Below, in pieces: positions 44,801 to 55,928 of a stretch of 64,000 nt of DNA. Each line of letters opens with the position of its first letter. Position 1 is the first letter of the stretch. The stretch comes from Mycogone perniciosa (Eukaryota; Ascomycota; Sordariomycetes; Hypocreales; Hypocreaceae), in NCBI GenBank assembly GCA_025331125.1, contig JAOALB010000154.1, positions 58,086 through 122,085 of the forward strand, written 5' to 3'. The notes beneath the pieces were generated by a model. It had not been told where the DNA came from, ran no database searches, and saw only the letters and a list, made by a program, of their open reading frames with translations. Made by a program: the position numbers and the translations under genes.

Positions 44801-46194
44801 CATCCTCGCCTGAGCCGTGGTACCGGGAATATGGGATTCTTCCACAAACTCCGTCGTTAAAAATGGTGGCTCAGTCATAGGCTGGCAAAATAGTTTCGAA
44901 GAATAGGCCAAATACGGCGTCACAACCCCGGAGGAACAGGCTGTGCCGTCATACGAGTAAGCGCGTTCGCCGCCGCGCCGAGTCAACTAATCAAGGCTAT
45001 GAAAAAGGCTCTGCAATAAGCCCCGAGCCGACAAGCGGCTTCCACTTGCAGTTCGGCGATTCTTCATACCACTAACAGTTAATAACTATATGCTTGTCGG
45101 GCATCTATTTTTATAACGGCCGCATATCGCGCTTTGCTGCGCTTACTATACTCCATGCTTCGTAAATAGTAAAAACCATCTATCCCACTCCGAGAGCTGG
45201 TGAACCCGACAAACGAGGCCTCCCAGGGCTGGGGAATTGGAAATTACGTACTCCGTATTATTATTGACAGAAAGCTTGCTGGGAGTTTTCTCCAGACGAA
45301 GACAGAAACAGAAAGTCGCTAACAATACGAGCCATATGGAGCAGGCTCAGGGCCACCCATGCCATTCCATGTTTAACAGACTCCATAATACTCAAGGGAG
45401 TCGAAATAGGCGAGTTTCTAAAATTGCATAGGTAAACATACCTAGAAAAGAACCACTTCACCACGTGCGGGCCACAATCCGGGGCGCTTAACTTGCCTTG
45501 TTATCACCACAGACCCTGCAATCTGCATACATCACGCTAACTGACGGACAGGGTGTGCCTTGCAGAAAAGTCTACTCATCCTTCCAATCCCCCTTCACCA
45601 GCCGCGGATCCGCCGCCATGGAGATGCTGGTAGGAATACCGCAGGATGGGCAAATGAGATTTGCTCATTTCATATCCATACAGGAAGCACCATCCGTACT
45701 CCGTACTCGTCACTCGATGCCTTGGCTGAGTCCATGGATGCGGCGGACGGGCGTACAGCCCTACCAAGAAGATGACAACGTAGAAGCCACCCCTGGTGTC
45801 AGCCAGGTAAATCGTCATCTCACGGCAGACAAGGGGGCCGGATCGAAGGAGTCAGGGCATGGAGGACACCGTGACACATCTCACTCCAAGTCGGGCTCGG
45901 CATAAGTTGCTTTCATCGCGTTTCAAGAAGGCTACCCAGAATGTGATCTGTGTATATAAAGGGGTCGTCTCATCCTAGAGTTGATCGGTTCAAGTCATGA
46001 CATGACATCCATACGCATACGTCAAACATAGACTTGCATAGTCCCTTCTCTGTTCAACACCTCGAAATTCTATTGGAAATTCGCACTCCAGCCAACATAT
46101 CCACACGCAATATACAGCCAAAGCACATCTCTTATCTACTCTCTTACGAGACCTCAATTCTTTAAAAACACAAGCATCCGCACACAACAACACA
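41898..46194. other. 4.3 kb gene-poor region
   Basis: No gene I can support. Open frames at 43546-44097 and 45498-45905 show no domain, odd composition and no start context. TACTCCGTA copies sit at 43381, 43950, 44792, 45249 and 45697. A GC-rich patch at 43620-43690 (GGAACGGGCCCGCCGGGTCGGCCCG, cut here into overlapping inverted motifs) stands out from AT-rich flanks. It probably consists of decayed repeats. Confidence 0.45.
45953..45960 (+). promoter_or_regulatory. TATA box before a small ORF
   Basis: TATATAAA, about 240 bp upstream of the small ORF at 46195; the intervening leader is CA-rich, as in fungal 5' UTRs. Confidence 0.45.
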
Positions 46195-46359
46195 ATGGCC
46201 GCCTTCACAACCACTCTCGACGTTCCCGTCACCGGGGTCAACTTCTCCCGAAGCGGCTACAATATCGTCAGCGGCTCGAGTTCCGGCTCCGGCTCCGGCT
46301 CCGGGTCAAGCTCCGGGCCTAGTTCAGGTTCAGGGACTCGCCGCTCAGGACACAACTGA
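46195..46359 (+). CDS. Small Gly/Ser-repeat protein (54 aa), tentative
   Basis: A short ORF starting MAAFTTTLDVPVTGVNFSRS, followed by a run of GS/SSG units and ending RRSGHN. The ATG has a good fungal context (CACAATGGCC), preceded by a CA-rich leader and a TATA box. There is no signal peptide and no cysteine. It could be a genuine small protein of the disordered kind or a chance ORF in a transcribed leader. No family is recognised. Confidence 0.42.
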   Translation: MAAFTTTLDVPVTGVNFSRSGYNIVSGSSSGSGSGSGSSSGPSSGSGTRRSGHN

Positions 46360-46754
46360 GTATCCAGCCAAACCCCAACCATCGACAGAAACGACAGCAG
46401 ACTGGTCTGCTCTCTTCAATCATCACTCCGGAACATTCGAAAAAAAAGTATTTGTTTCTCTTTTCGGACTACACCACTCTAGAGGCGTTGGATAGAGCCG
46501 GCGGCACTTGGCATGGAGCACGGGTAAACCAAAAAACAAGGATGGAGATGAATACCCTTGGCGTCGGATTGGGTATTTTATTCTTCCCTACATTTATATC
46601 ACATGATCCTAACCCTGGTGGCGAATCACTTTGTTTGACGATGATATGAGCGGCGATGGCATTACTCGCCAGTCAAAAAGGGTACATTGGCTCTTAGAAG
46701 TAGACCTTCAGAAGCCTGGACACTTCGATATCTGCATAATACCAAGACTTAACT
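46360..46754. other. Convergent intergenic region
   Basis: About 395 bp between the small ORF and the MSS1 3' end. No gene seen. Confidence 0.45.
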
Positions 46755-48600
46755 TCATTTCCCCACGCAGAACCTAGTGATTATTAGTGACTGTTGCCAA
46801 GTAATATCCGTAATCTGTTATACGAGCACTCACTTCTCAAAGACCACGCCAAGAACATCTTCCACATCCCCAGCCTCGCCCTTGCCCGTGATGCGAGCCA
46901 AGCAATCCGCTGCATATCGTAGATACTCAGCTGCCAACACGCTATCGGCCTCGAAGCCTGCTTCAGGTTGTGCTTCTATCATGAAATCTTCTAGGTGCTG
47001 ACGGCACTTTGCTAACAACTGTGCTTGTCGTGCAGTCACGCCGAGTAGATCCTGTAGATCAACGGGCATCTCCGTCATACATGAGAACGTTTTTGTTAAG
47101 GCCTGAATCACCGTCTGAATCCCTCCAGGATCATTGTTGTTCAGTGGTGCAGATTGAGCTTCCTTGCATGAGATGGTCAGAAGCTGTGCCGATCCCAGCT
47201 TGGGACTTTTGTTTCCAAGAGCCTCACGGAATCCATTGAGAAGCGATTCGAACTTGCTGCAGTCAACAGAGTCCCGCTTGTTGACCACAATCAAGTGTGC
47301 CTCTGCCTTAGAAGCAAGATCCAGAGTCTCTTGGTCGTATTGAATCAAGGGGCCGGAAGAACTGTTTTCAACTGATGCAAGAACAACCACGATATCCGAT
47401 TCTTGGGCCTTCTGTTTCGCCCGGCGAATTCCTTCCTGCTCGATGGCCCCAACTGGACTCGAAGTCCCTTCAGAGTCGCTGGACCTGAAGCCAGCCGTGT
47501 CCGCGAAGGAGCAGAGGTATCCTCGAATATCGAGGCTAGCTTCGACAATATCCCGAGTCGTGCCAGCTTCGCCCGAAACGATGGACGCCTCACGACCGAC
47601 AATGAGGTTCATCAGCGAGCTCTTGCCCGCATTAGGAGGGCCTAGAAGCGCAATTCGGATACCGTTCCTGAGAAGCTCGCTCCTCTGACTACCCCGCTGG
47701 TGTAAATGGATACTTTGAAGTATCTTAGATACCTGCTTTGTCACGTTTTCCAGGAGGTCAGATGATGATTCATCGAAATGTTGGTCCTCGGAGAAGTCTA
47801 TCAAGGCTTCAATCTCTCCTCGAGCTAATAGCAGCTGTTCCCTCCAGGACTCATATGTACGACCCAAAACACCAGAACTTCCTCTTACAGCCGCCCGACG
47901 CTGCTGCTCTGTCTCAGCAGCGAGGGTATCACTCAAAGATTCGACCTGGGCCAAGTCTAGACGGTCATTTACAAACGCTCGTTTGGTAAACTCACCGGGC
48001 TCAGCATAGCGGATGCGAGCGTTAGAAGGGCACCGCGGAATAGCTGCCAAGACTGCTTTCACCGTGGCTGTTCCACCATGGACATGTAATTCGAGAACAT
48101 CCTCGCCAGTGACAGTCTTTGGGGCAGGGAAGTAGAGGACCAAGGCTTCCGAATCCAAGACCCTTGGCTGAGACCCTGACAGTGGAGGATCGAAAAGCGA
48201 GCGTACTGTTGCATATCTAGGCTTTGGTAGCGCCTTGGACGGACACAAAGCCTGATAGATCTATTTATCCTTCCTTTAGCACGATGAATATTGCTCATAA
48301 AGTACTCCGTATAGATCTTACATCTAGACATGAAGGGCCTGAGATGCGGATAACCGCTATTCCAGCTCTCCCTTGGGCTGTTGACAGAGCATAAATGGTA
48401 TCACCCGTGCCAAAAGAGCTAAATCCCTCATGCCTGTCGTCAATTTCTGCTGCTGTAGCCGAGAATGGCCGCAACAGGCAATGGTCAGGCCATAATGCCA
48501 ACGGTCTCTGGATCGGGGCTTGTCTGCTGGCTGGAGCAGCGCATAGGATCCGCCTCCCGGTACGGGCAATTTGATCCAGCCGCAACGTGCGCCGAAACAT
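46755..48600 (-). CDS. mss1: Mitochondrial tRNA-modification GTPase (MnmE/Mss1/GTPBP3)
   Basis: With its partner Mto1 (MnmG type), this GTPase installs the carboxymethylaminomethyl-type group at wobble U34 of mitochondrial tRNAs. Exons 48600..48322, 48260..46834 and 46773..46755 give 574 aa. The N-terminus (MFRRTLRLDQIARTGRRILCA) is a mitochondrial presequence. Then the tetrahydrofolate-binding N-terminal domain (GDTIYALSTAQGRAGIAVIRISG; EPGEFTKRAFVNDRLDLAQVE) and a helical domain with an inserted Ras-like G domain: G1 GPPNAGKS (residues 300-307), G3 DTAG (347-350), G4 NKRD (420-423). The last 19-nt exon supplies the C-terminal FCVGK, whose Cys is the conserved catalytic-type Cys. It is divergent from ELP5. 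Confidence 0.94.
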
Positions 48601-48974
48601 CGACTGAAAATAGTGGCCTGTAGTTATGAGCCAGGGTGGGAGTAGGAGTTGTAAGTTTTCAGTTGTTACATGGTGAGGTGGTGGTGAAAATCTAGATAAT
48701 TGAAGCTGCCGATGGAAGCTTTCGCCCTCTAGTGGCCCTACAGGGCTTTTTCAGGCCTACAAGCGGACCACCGACGCCAGTAACCGTTACTGGGTCCCTG
48801 TGCCCCCAACGGGACAGCCCTGAATGACGCACTAACTCGCAGTGGATCTCTCAGTGTGTCATTGAGCTCAATTATCGCCAAAAGCAGATGGATGAGTCTT
48901 CAACTCTGTTCAGCATCAGGCTCTTCTCAAGCTATTCAGACCACCTATTCGGCGCATTATTCACCTAAATAGCC
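48601..48974. promoter_or_regulatory. Bidirectional promoter mss1/elp5
   Basis: There are 374 bp between divergent ATGs. It contains several GGGA/CAGGG-type patches (48739-48830) but no TATA box that I can defend. Confidence 0.5.
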
Positions 48975-50104
48975 ATGGCGCCCACGACAAACATTCACAG
49001 TCGCTCTCATAGTCTTCTCCTGCTTCAGAAACTTCTCAATCTTCGTGATGCAGCCAGCCCTCTTACTCTCGTTCTCGACAGTCTCGAACAACCCGCAAGG
49101 CCAGTAGTGTCAGAGTTGACGACAAGAGCCAAGGTATTTCCGAGGCATTTGCCACCATAGAGGGACACATGCTAAGGCACACATATGCAGATCGCGAAGA
49201 CAAAGGTGATATTCTTGTCCTTCTCGACTCTTAAGAAGCCACGAGATGTAGACATTTTCATCAAGGCTGCTGGCAGAGATTTGAATACAGTGAGACGAGA
49301 GCTTCTGGCAAATTACCCAGCTTTTCAGCCAACCGCTGGAAAAGACAAGACGGCTCAGAGTAGGTGAGATGCTGGGATATGGTATGAAACCGTGCTGATA
49401 TATGTTTAGGAGCCGTCGTTATCATCGACTCACTCAACGCTCTTGCGTCGTCAGCCTCTCAATCTTTGGCAATCTTCTTGTCAGGCATCATCACTCCAGT
49501 GGTTTCTATCGTGGCAGTCTACCATACCGACGTCCCCGTAATTTTGCCCAAGTCATTTAATGACTATGAGCCGCATCCATTTGCGCTACTATGTCATCTA
49601 GCCACGGCGATTTTGAAGCTGTCCAGTTTGCAGCAGGAGATTGAGCGACAAAAGGCACGCAACAGGAGCATTCAAGAGCCAGAGTGGGGCCTCAAAGAAG
49701 ATCGAGAAGGCGTCCTCATCGGACTCACGGAAAAGAACAAGCCAGAGGATCGAGGAGGCGTCGTTATCGACATGGAGCTGAGGAGGAGAAGCGGGAGGAC
49801 CGTCAACGAAAAATTCATCCTCATGCCCGCCGGCACGGCTACAAGGGCAACGCTAGGCAAGCTTTGCCTGCTTACGGACCATGTTATGTTTGGCAGACCA
49901 GAGGCCGAGCAAGGTGGCGAAGGGGAGGAAGAGCCTGAGAGCACATTCAACCTCGGTCTTACGGAAAAGCAGCGCAAGGACAGAGAGGGGATTGTGCTTC
50001 CGTATTTCGATGCACAGACGGATATTGGCGCTGGAGAGGGCGGAAGGATATTGTACGAGATGGGGCGAGAGGACGATTTCGACGATGAGGAAGATGAGAT
50101 ATGA
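48975..50104 (+). CDS. elp5: Elongator complex subunit Elp5 (Iki1-like)
   Basis: Elp5 forms the Elp4-5-6 RecA-like ring of Elongator, needed for mcm5U-type wobble modification of cytosolic tRNAs. Exons 48975..49133, 49191..49359 and 49410..50104 give 340 aa. The second donor is GTAGGT, chosen because the neighbouring GTGAGA would break frame. Visible features are an N-terminal LVLDSLEQPARPVV strand, a RecA-like core with VVIIDSLNALASSASQSL and VVSIVAVYHTDVP, and an acidic C-terminus (DDFDDEEDEI) preceded by a motif of the type FNLGLTEKQRKDREGIVLPY that Elp5 proteins share. The RecA-like fold lacks a Walker A motif, as expected for Elp4-6. Confidence 0.88.
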
Positions 50105-50599
50105 ATATGATTCACGAATTAAAAAAAAAAGGTCATTATTCAGGGGAATTAATCTGAGTACTGTTCGTGCCTCGATATGCAGGAGAGTTGACATGCTGGC
50201 ACGGCCACTTAAGGGTCTGCGCCACAACCCGAAGCAGCACAATTCAGTTGGCCAGCCACAACAGACATCAACTTGCGGTTGACGTTGCATGAACTCCATA
50301 ATACAGGGGATTTCTTCTCGATGATAAGATTGTCTTTGCTCCAAAACACAACCCCTTTGAACGGGAACGAAATCACGTGAAGTGATTCAATTCGATCATT
50401 CGTATCGCCTTGGAAGTCCTGTCATTGTGCTGCCTGTTCGGCTGGTCGATTGACTCGTCAGCGCTTGGAGCATCTCGTGTCTTCTTGACACGTAGTTGCC
50501 AGCAAGGATATATCCCACCATCCATCATCATCGCGAGACCTCGACTCTTTTTCTTCCCCTTCCTCTCGTTTCCAAACATATAAACGCACAAAGACCAAG
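50105..50599. promoter_or_regulatory. Intergenic elp5/sec22 (tandem)
   Basis: About 495 bp: the 3' end of ELP5 (with an A run at 50121-50130) and the SEC22 promoter with pyrimidine-rich stretches. No other gene. Confidence 0.45.
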
Positions 50600-51309
50600 A
50601 TGATCCGCTCAACGCAAATATCGAGGCTGGATGGTGAGCAGATCCTACCACTCCCATCACCAAAAACACCACAAAGCTAACCACTCCCACAGGCCTCATG
50701 CTTTGCGCCTCCGTCGATGATGAACACCAGTCCGACGCCGCCCTCGCCGAAGTCAAGCAGCAAGTCCGCCAAATCCTCCGCAAACTCACCCGCAACTCCG
50801 AGGCCCAAGCCACCATCGAATCCGGGCCCTACACCCTGCACTACCTCATCGACGCCGACGTCGTCTTCCTCTGCATCTGCGAGCGCTCCTACCCACGCAA
50901 GCTCGCCTTCACCTACCTCGCCGACCTCGCCCGCGAATTCACAACCATCTACACAGCCGCCAACATCCACAACCCTGCCCTGCGGCCCTATGCCTTCATG
51001 GAGTTTGACAACTTCATCGCCAAGACGCGCACCACCTACGCTGATGCTCGCGCCTCGCAGAACCTCGATAAGCTCAACGACGAGCTGCGCGACGTGACCA
51101 AGATTATGACGAAGAACATCGAGGATTTGCTGTATCGCGGTGATAATCTGGAGCGCATGGGCGAGATAAGCAGCCGTTTGCGGGACGATAGCAAGAAGTA
51201 TCGCCGTGCTGCTGTGCGCATAAACTGGGAGTTGCTGCTGAAGCAATACGGGCCCTTTGCTGGACTAGGGTTCTTCATCTTGATTTTCATCTACTGGCGG
51301 TTCTTCTAA
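50600..51309 (+). CDS. sec22: R-SNARE Sec22
   Basis: Sec22 is the ER-Golgi v-SNARE acting with Sed5/Bos1/Bet1 and in retrograde fusion at the ER. Exon 50600..50633 (MIRSTQISRLDG spans the splice) and exon 50693..51309 give 216 aa, the family's usual length. The intron is 59 bp. Residues about 1-120 are the longin domain (YTLHYLIDADVVFLCICERS, LAFTYLADLAREF). A SNARE motif follows (LDKLNDELRDVTKIMTKNIE), with the central Arg of the zero layer in LLYRGDNLERM. A C-terminal tail anchor (FAGLGFFILIFIYWRFF) completes it. Codon use is strongly C-ending in the first two thirds, suggesting good expression. Confidence 0.95.
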
Positions 51310-51605
51310 ACAAAGACAAAAGACACAAAAAACAGACAAAGAGCAAGGGAGCGAGGCGTTGATAGATATCCATTTGTAGTCTATGTACAAATTATATGAC
51401 TATAATTCTTGGGCCCATCCATCCATGGTTTCGGTATTTCCTCGCCCAGTCATGTTGTTTGTCCCTGTTCTTGAGAATGTCGTAAAAATCGTAACGCTGA
51501 TTCGCCGCAACTCCAGCCCAGATTATGGTTCTCCGATAGTTGGTGGTATCGTTCTCATAATAAGTAATATCAACTTTGTGTTCTGTTCTGCTGGCCCCCT
51601 CTGCC

Positions 51606-52740
51606 TCACATCATCAGACAACTGTCCGTAGATGGCAGCGACGCTGGAACTGCGGCTGGCCAAGTAGTCGGTGCATGCTGCCACTCAAGATGCTCCTGCA
51701 GCGAGGCCAAGTCTTCAAATTCACTGTCCGGTCGGTATGCTTCCTCCTCGTCATCTTCGTCCTGTGGCTGCTCTGCAATCTCCTCACACAGCGGGCATAG
51801 TAGTTTCGCTTCCCAGTCGCCACGTACTGGCGTAATGTGGTTTGCAATGGCTACTGGTGCATAGATGATCTGCTTCTGTTGCTGTCCAGAGTGAACCGTA
51901 CCCGTTGCCTTCCAATTCGAATTGTTGGGTAACAGCGACACTCCCGCGGTTGGCGGACTCGTCGTTCCTCGGGAGGACCGTGAAGTTGGCATGCGCTCCA
52001 GATCCTCCCAAACCAGATGCCCATCGCAAAAGTCGCAGACAAACGCTATATCCTGATCTCCAAACCGCTGAAAGCTTCCCACGCTCTTGCACGCCATCAG
52101 TTCCTCGGTGCATTTCTTTTCGTATTCGGCTTCGTCCGGTCCGGCCCCAGCCCCGTATCCTCCGCCGCAAACTGGGGCCCGTTGTGTTCGATGAACTAGA
52201 AAGGCACCCAGACACCGGCGGGAGGCCTCATGTGCTGATGTAAATACGCGCATTGCGGCTCGGCATTGGGTTCGATGGAGCTCTCGTTGGAGCGTGCGTG
52301 TCTCGCGAGCCCATATCGGGTTAATTGGGCCTCCAGATCGGCTCCAATCCTTTAAGTTGTGGGAGAACGACTGGAACTTGGCGCGCAACGCCCTCAATTC
52401 CTCGATCGAGTCGTCTATAGCTGCGGCGTTAGGCCCAAGATCAAACAAACAGACACATGGGATGGATGGAAGGGAAAAGAAGAATAAGGAGAAGGAGAAG
52501 AAGAAAAGGAAGACACTCACATCTCCGGTCATGTTCGTACTGAGACTGTCCACCCACCAGCGGGCCTAGGTCTTGAAAGTCCTTCCGTGCCTCGTCCAGC
52601 ACCAATTCCAACACGCGCACCTGCTCGTGCTCGTCCTGTCCCCATTGACGCTTATCCGAGAAACTGAGAATGCGCAATCCCTCAGAGATAAGATTCGCAA
52701 TGTCTGCCAACAATGTCCCAACAGAGTCGAGGCCGCCCAT
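51606..52740 (-). CDS. Conserved fungal protein with C-terminal zinc-finger-like motif
   Basis: Exons 52740..52521 and 52420..51606 (100 bp intron, GTGAGT...GCCGCAG) give 344 aa. The N-terminal part is helical (MGGLDSVGTLLADIANLI). The middle carries two Cys pairs: FVCDFCDGHLVW and KLLCPLCEEIAEQ. The C-terminal segment FEDLASLQEHLEWQHA with its His residues pairs with CPLC in a C2H2-like arrangement (CPxC...HLxWxH). This suggests a zinc-binding protein, perhaps nucleic-acid or protein binding. The 3' end faces SEC22. I recognise no named family. Confidence 0.75.
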
Positions 52741-53808
52741 TGCAGATCAAGCGAAGGGAAAGGGTCTAGAGCTGCGACGGCTGCGTTCTCGAGCAAACCC
52801 CGCCTCCCCAGCTGCTCGTGTCTGACAAGGCAATTCCAAACTACGGCGAGAGGGGGAGGGAAGCGTAAAGAGGGGGGAAGAAAGGGAGATATATATATAT
52901 ATATATATATATAAGCAAAACAAATACTGTCACCGTCAAGGGGCCTCAACGACCACCCATTAAGGCGCGCGCGGGCGCATGGGCGAAATGCTGCCACGGG
53001 TGTTTAAAGCTTCCAACAGATGACGTAGTCCTCTTGTGCAGCAACTTAAGCTTACTGACTGGGGACGCTGTGGCTGTGATCAGCATCCGGGGGCTCGTGC
53101 GGCGGCTGCGGAGCAGGGAGCCAAGGGAAGAAGCAAGAGACTTGAGGCTGTGCCTGAGTAGTGGGGATTAGCGAAAGTAAGAAAGAGGCTGTGAAGTATT
53201 AATCAAGAAAAAGGGAAACGCGACAAGGCTGTGTGCGGAGGGAGAAGAAGAAGTAGAAGAGGCAGAAGAGGAAGAAGAGCAAGGGAGAACGAATGCCAAT
53301 CATCACTCATCCATCAAAGGGCTAAAACAAAACAGCACAGCGCGACAGTACGCCGCAGTGTCGCCGCACATGGGAAATCCGAAAAAAAAAATTACAGCGC
53401 TCTTCCGCCGCCCTGTCTGCTGACTTGGAATCCGTTGGAGGCCGTCAGGCAGCGTAGTAGTAATATTTACAAGTGCAGTGCTACCTCGTACAGGGGTCTT
53501 GAGCCGCAACACCACAGACTCTTTGTTGTCCTCTACCATAGGGCTGACACCGCACTACCACTTAGTACGGTACTAGGTACGGAGTACTAGGTAGTAGTGT
53601 TCCTCAGCCGAGGGAGGCCACCCGTCCTCCTCGATGAGGGAACCAATTAGACACAGCATCCAAAATCTCTCACAGTCAACAGACACATCCGGTAGATGCT
53701 ATTGGTTCGGGAATCGGTGTGTATGAAACAGCCATCAGCCGGTCTCTAGCGCCTCTAAATCCCTGCATATGCCTGCAACCTTTCCATGCTGCTCATCAAT
53801 GATGCTGC
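52741..53808. promoter_or_regulatory. Intergenic with (TA)n run
   Basis: About 1.07 kb, promoter side of the zinc-finger-like gene and 3' side of the CLPTM1-type gene. It contains a TA microsatellite and a copy of TACGGAGTA (53578). Purine-rich repeats (AGAAGA type) fill 53230-53290. Confidence 0.5.
52889..52913. repeat. (TA)n microsatellite
   Basis: About twelve TA units, seen directly. Confidence 0.9.
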
Positions 53809-55928
53809 TCAACCTCGTCTCTTCGTCGCCTTTCCGGTATCGGCACCAGTTGCTTTCCCCTCGGCCTTTGTGTCTGTCTCAACAACGGCCTTTTCATCCT
53901 TCTTCTCATTCTTCTTCTCCTCCACCTCATCATCATCACCGCCTTGACCAAACTCGTTAACGCGAGTGTAGTCGACCCTGTACGCCCATCTCTGGTAGAT
54001 GTAGATGAAGAAAATCACGTCGTCTCGGAACGTTGCCAGTCGGTGTAGGAACGGCATCTTGATCGTAAACGCAAACAAGTCGTCGATAAACGTGTTGAGG
54101 AACTTGTACATCATGGCCTTGGCGGGCATGTGCGCGACGCTCTTGAGTCGGTAGTTGATGTAGAGCGAGGGAATCATCATCAAAAATCCATAGGTATAGA
54201 CGGATCCGACAAGCGTCGTAATGACAAAAGAGTACCACGACTTATGCGAGTCGTAGATCAAGGAGTAAATGCCGTAGGCAATCAGTAGGGGAACCGCCAG
54301 GATGTACATGTACTTGAAGGCAATTTCATCGTACTCCTTGGTCTTCTCCTCGGTCTCGGTGAGCTTGTGCTTGTCCTCAAACACGATCCAGTATGGCAGC
54401 CATGAACCAGGCGCAGCCGGGCGGAAGCGAACGTTGACCACTGTAGTGATCTTCCAAAATTCGATGAGGATACCAACAACCTGGGATCCCAAGATCATCC
54501 AACTGGTGTTCTGTGAGTTGTCCAAAAGGTATAGGAAAATGACGCTCTGCATGAACACGTTGGCGAGAATAGATCGCACGGAAATACCAACGTTGTCCTT
54601 CTTCTTGCGGTAGTGGGCAATGTCGGAACCAAAAGCCAGTGTCTCCAAGATCATGTGTGCGACGCTGACAACGGCAGTAATAGCCAGCAGGATGGGATTG
54701 GTGTCAATGAAGATCTCCTTGATCATTTCGATCTCAGACCCATCGCCGCCACCTGGCACCGAGTTGCCAAGTGCGGCTTGGCGGGCATTCTCCTTGGAGT
54801 TCAACTCGACGGCTGCCAATGCATAGAATTGCCAGCCTGCCATGTTGTTGAGATCAATGTGCAGCGGCAGTTCCTTGGCCGTGTCATTCAAAAGCGTCAT
54901 GTGGGTCTTCAGCTGCCAGAATGTATTAACAAAGAGTAGCGGGTCTGGACAGTTTGTTAGTTAGGACACCTTGTAATAGTAGACAGTGGTGCGACATACA
55001 ATACCAGCCATTCTGGCCTGAGCCATCACGGGCCCCCGTAGCCTCCAGGCGGAGGAAGTGCTTCATAGCCGGGTGTATACCAGAGAAGTCCTTGACACCC
55101 AAGGCAGGCACAAATGAAAAGCTTGCATTGGGGTGATAATAATTGGTGATGATGGGGCCAGTCGTGTCCACTTCCTCTGGCTCATTCGTCACTGGTGCTG
55201 GCAAGTCATCGAGGAGGTTTCTAGTCCTGACAACCTTCTTCTTGACAAAGTATTGGGTCAAAGGATGGGCAACGTGATAGGCCTTTCCGGGGTCATAGCC
55301 AGGCTGGTAAGGGTCGAGAATGCTGCCAGCAAGTCCAATGTAGAAGTGGCCCCAGAGAGTTCCATTGTTCTGGACATCCCGCGGAACTGTGAAAGTAGTA
55401 TCAATCGAGCGCTTGTCCGTGTAGTTGTTCATATGGAAATCCTTCTCGCGCAGAACAACATACTCGTCCCGGACTTGAGAGATCGGGATCGGGTTAAACG
55501 AAGGCGACAGGGTGACAACAATATCGAGGTGGCTGTCCTGGGGCCAGATTGGTGCAATGGTCTTGGGGATGGGCCGGTATGTGGCGCCATCGTCCAATTG
55601 TTTCGGTCGCAGTGGAAACGGCGGTATGTCGCCTGTGTTTCCAGCAATTGTGATAGCCTCGCCGGTCTCAGGGTGCGTGGTGGTTATACCCTTTTGGTCC
55701 TTCTGCAGGTAAAAGCTCAGGAACATGTTGAAGCCGAAATAGACGGCAATGCCAAGAATCAACTTGGTCATGCTGAACTGAAACACGCCCGCAGCAGTCA
55801 GTACGATGCCTTATCGCCCATCTTGTCCTGCAGAACGCATGCAGACTTACACCACCACCTTGTTGCTGTTGCTGTTGCTGTTGGCCCTGTTGGCCCGCAG
55901 GCCGTCGCGCAACAGCTGTGTCGGGCAT
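53809..55928 (-). CDS. CLPTM1-family multi-pass membrane protein
   Basis: Three exons (55928..55851, 55777..55000, 54944..53809) give 663 aa. The first exon is a soluble Gln-rich lead (MPDTAVARRPAGQQGQQQ...). A first membrane helix (LILGIAVYFGFNMFLSFYL) is followed by a large luminal-type domain with DIVVTLSPSFNPIP, NGTLWGHFYIGLAGS and HPLTQYFVKKKVVRTRNL. The second half has several helices (PILLAITAVVSVAHMILE; VFMQSVIFLYLL; SWMILGSQVVGILIEFW; MYILAVPLLIAYGIYSLIY; VITTLVGSVYTYGFLMMIP) and a charged Lys/Glu tail. The order matches the CLPTM1 (cleft lip and palate transmembrane protein 1) family, ER/Golgi proteins also implicated in lipid scrambling. Confidence 0.9.

Noticed and set aside
45498..45905. 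135-codon open frame
   Set aside because: No domain or signal; polar, uneven composition; no supporting promoter or intron signals.
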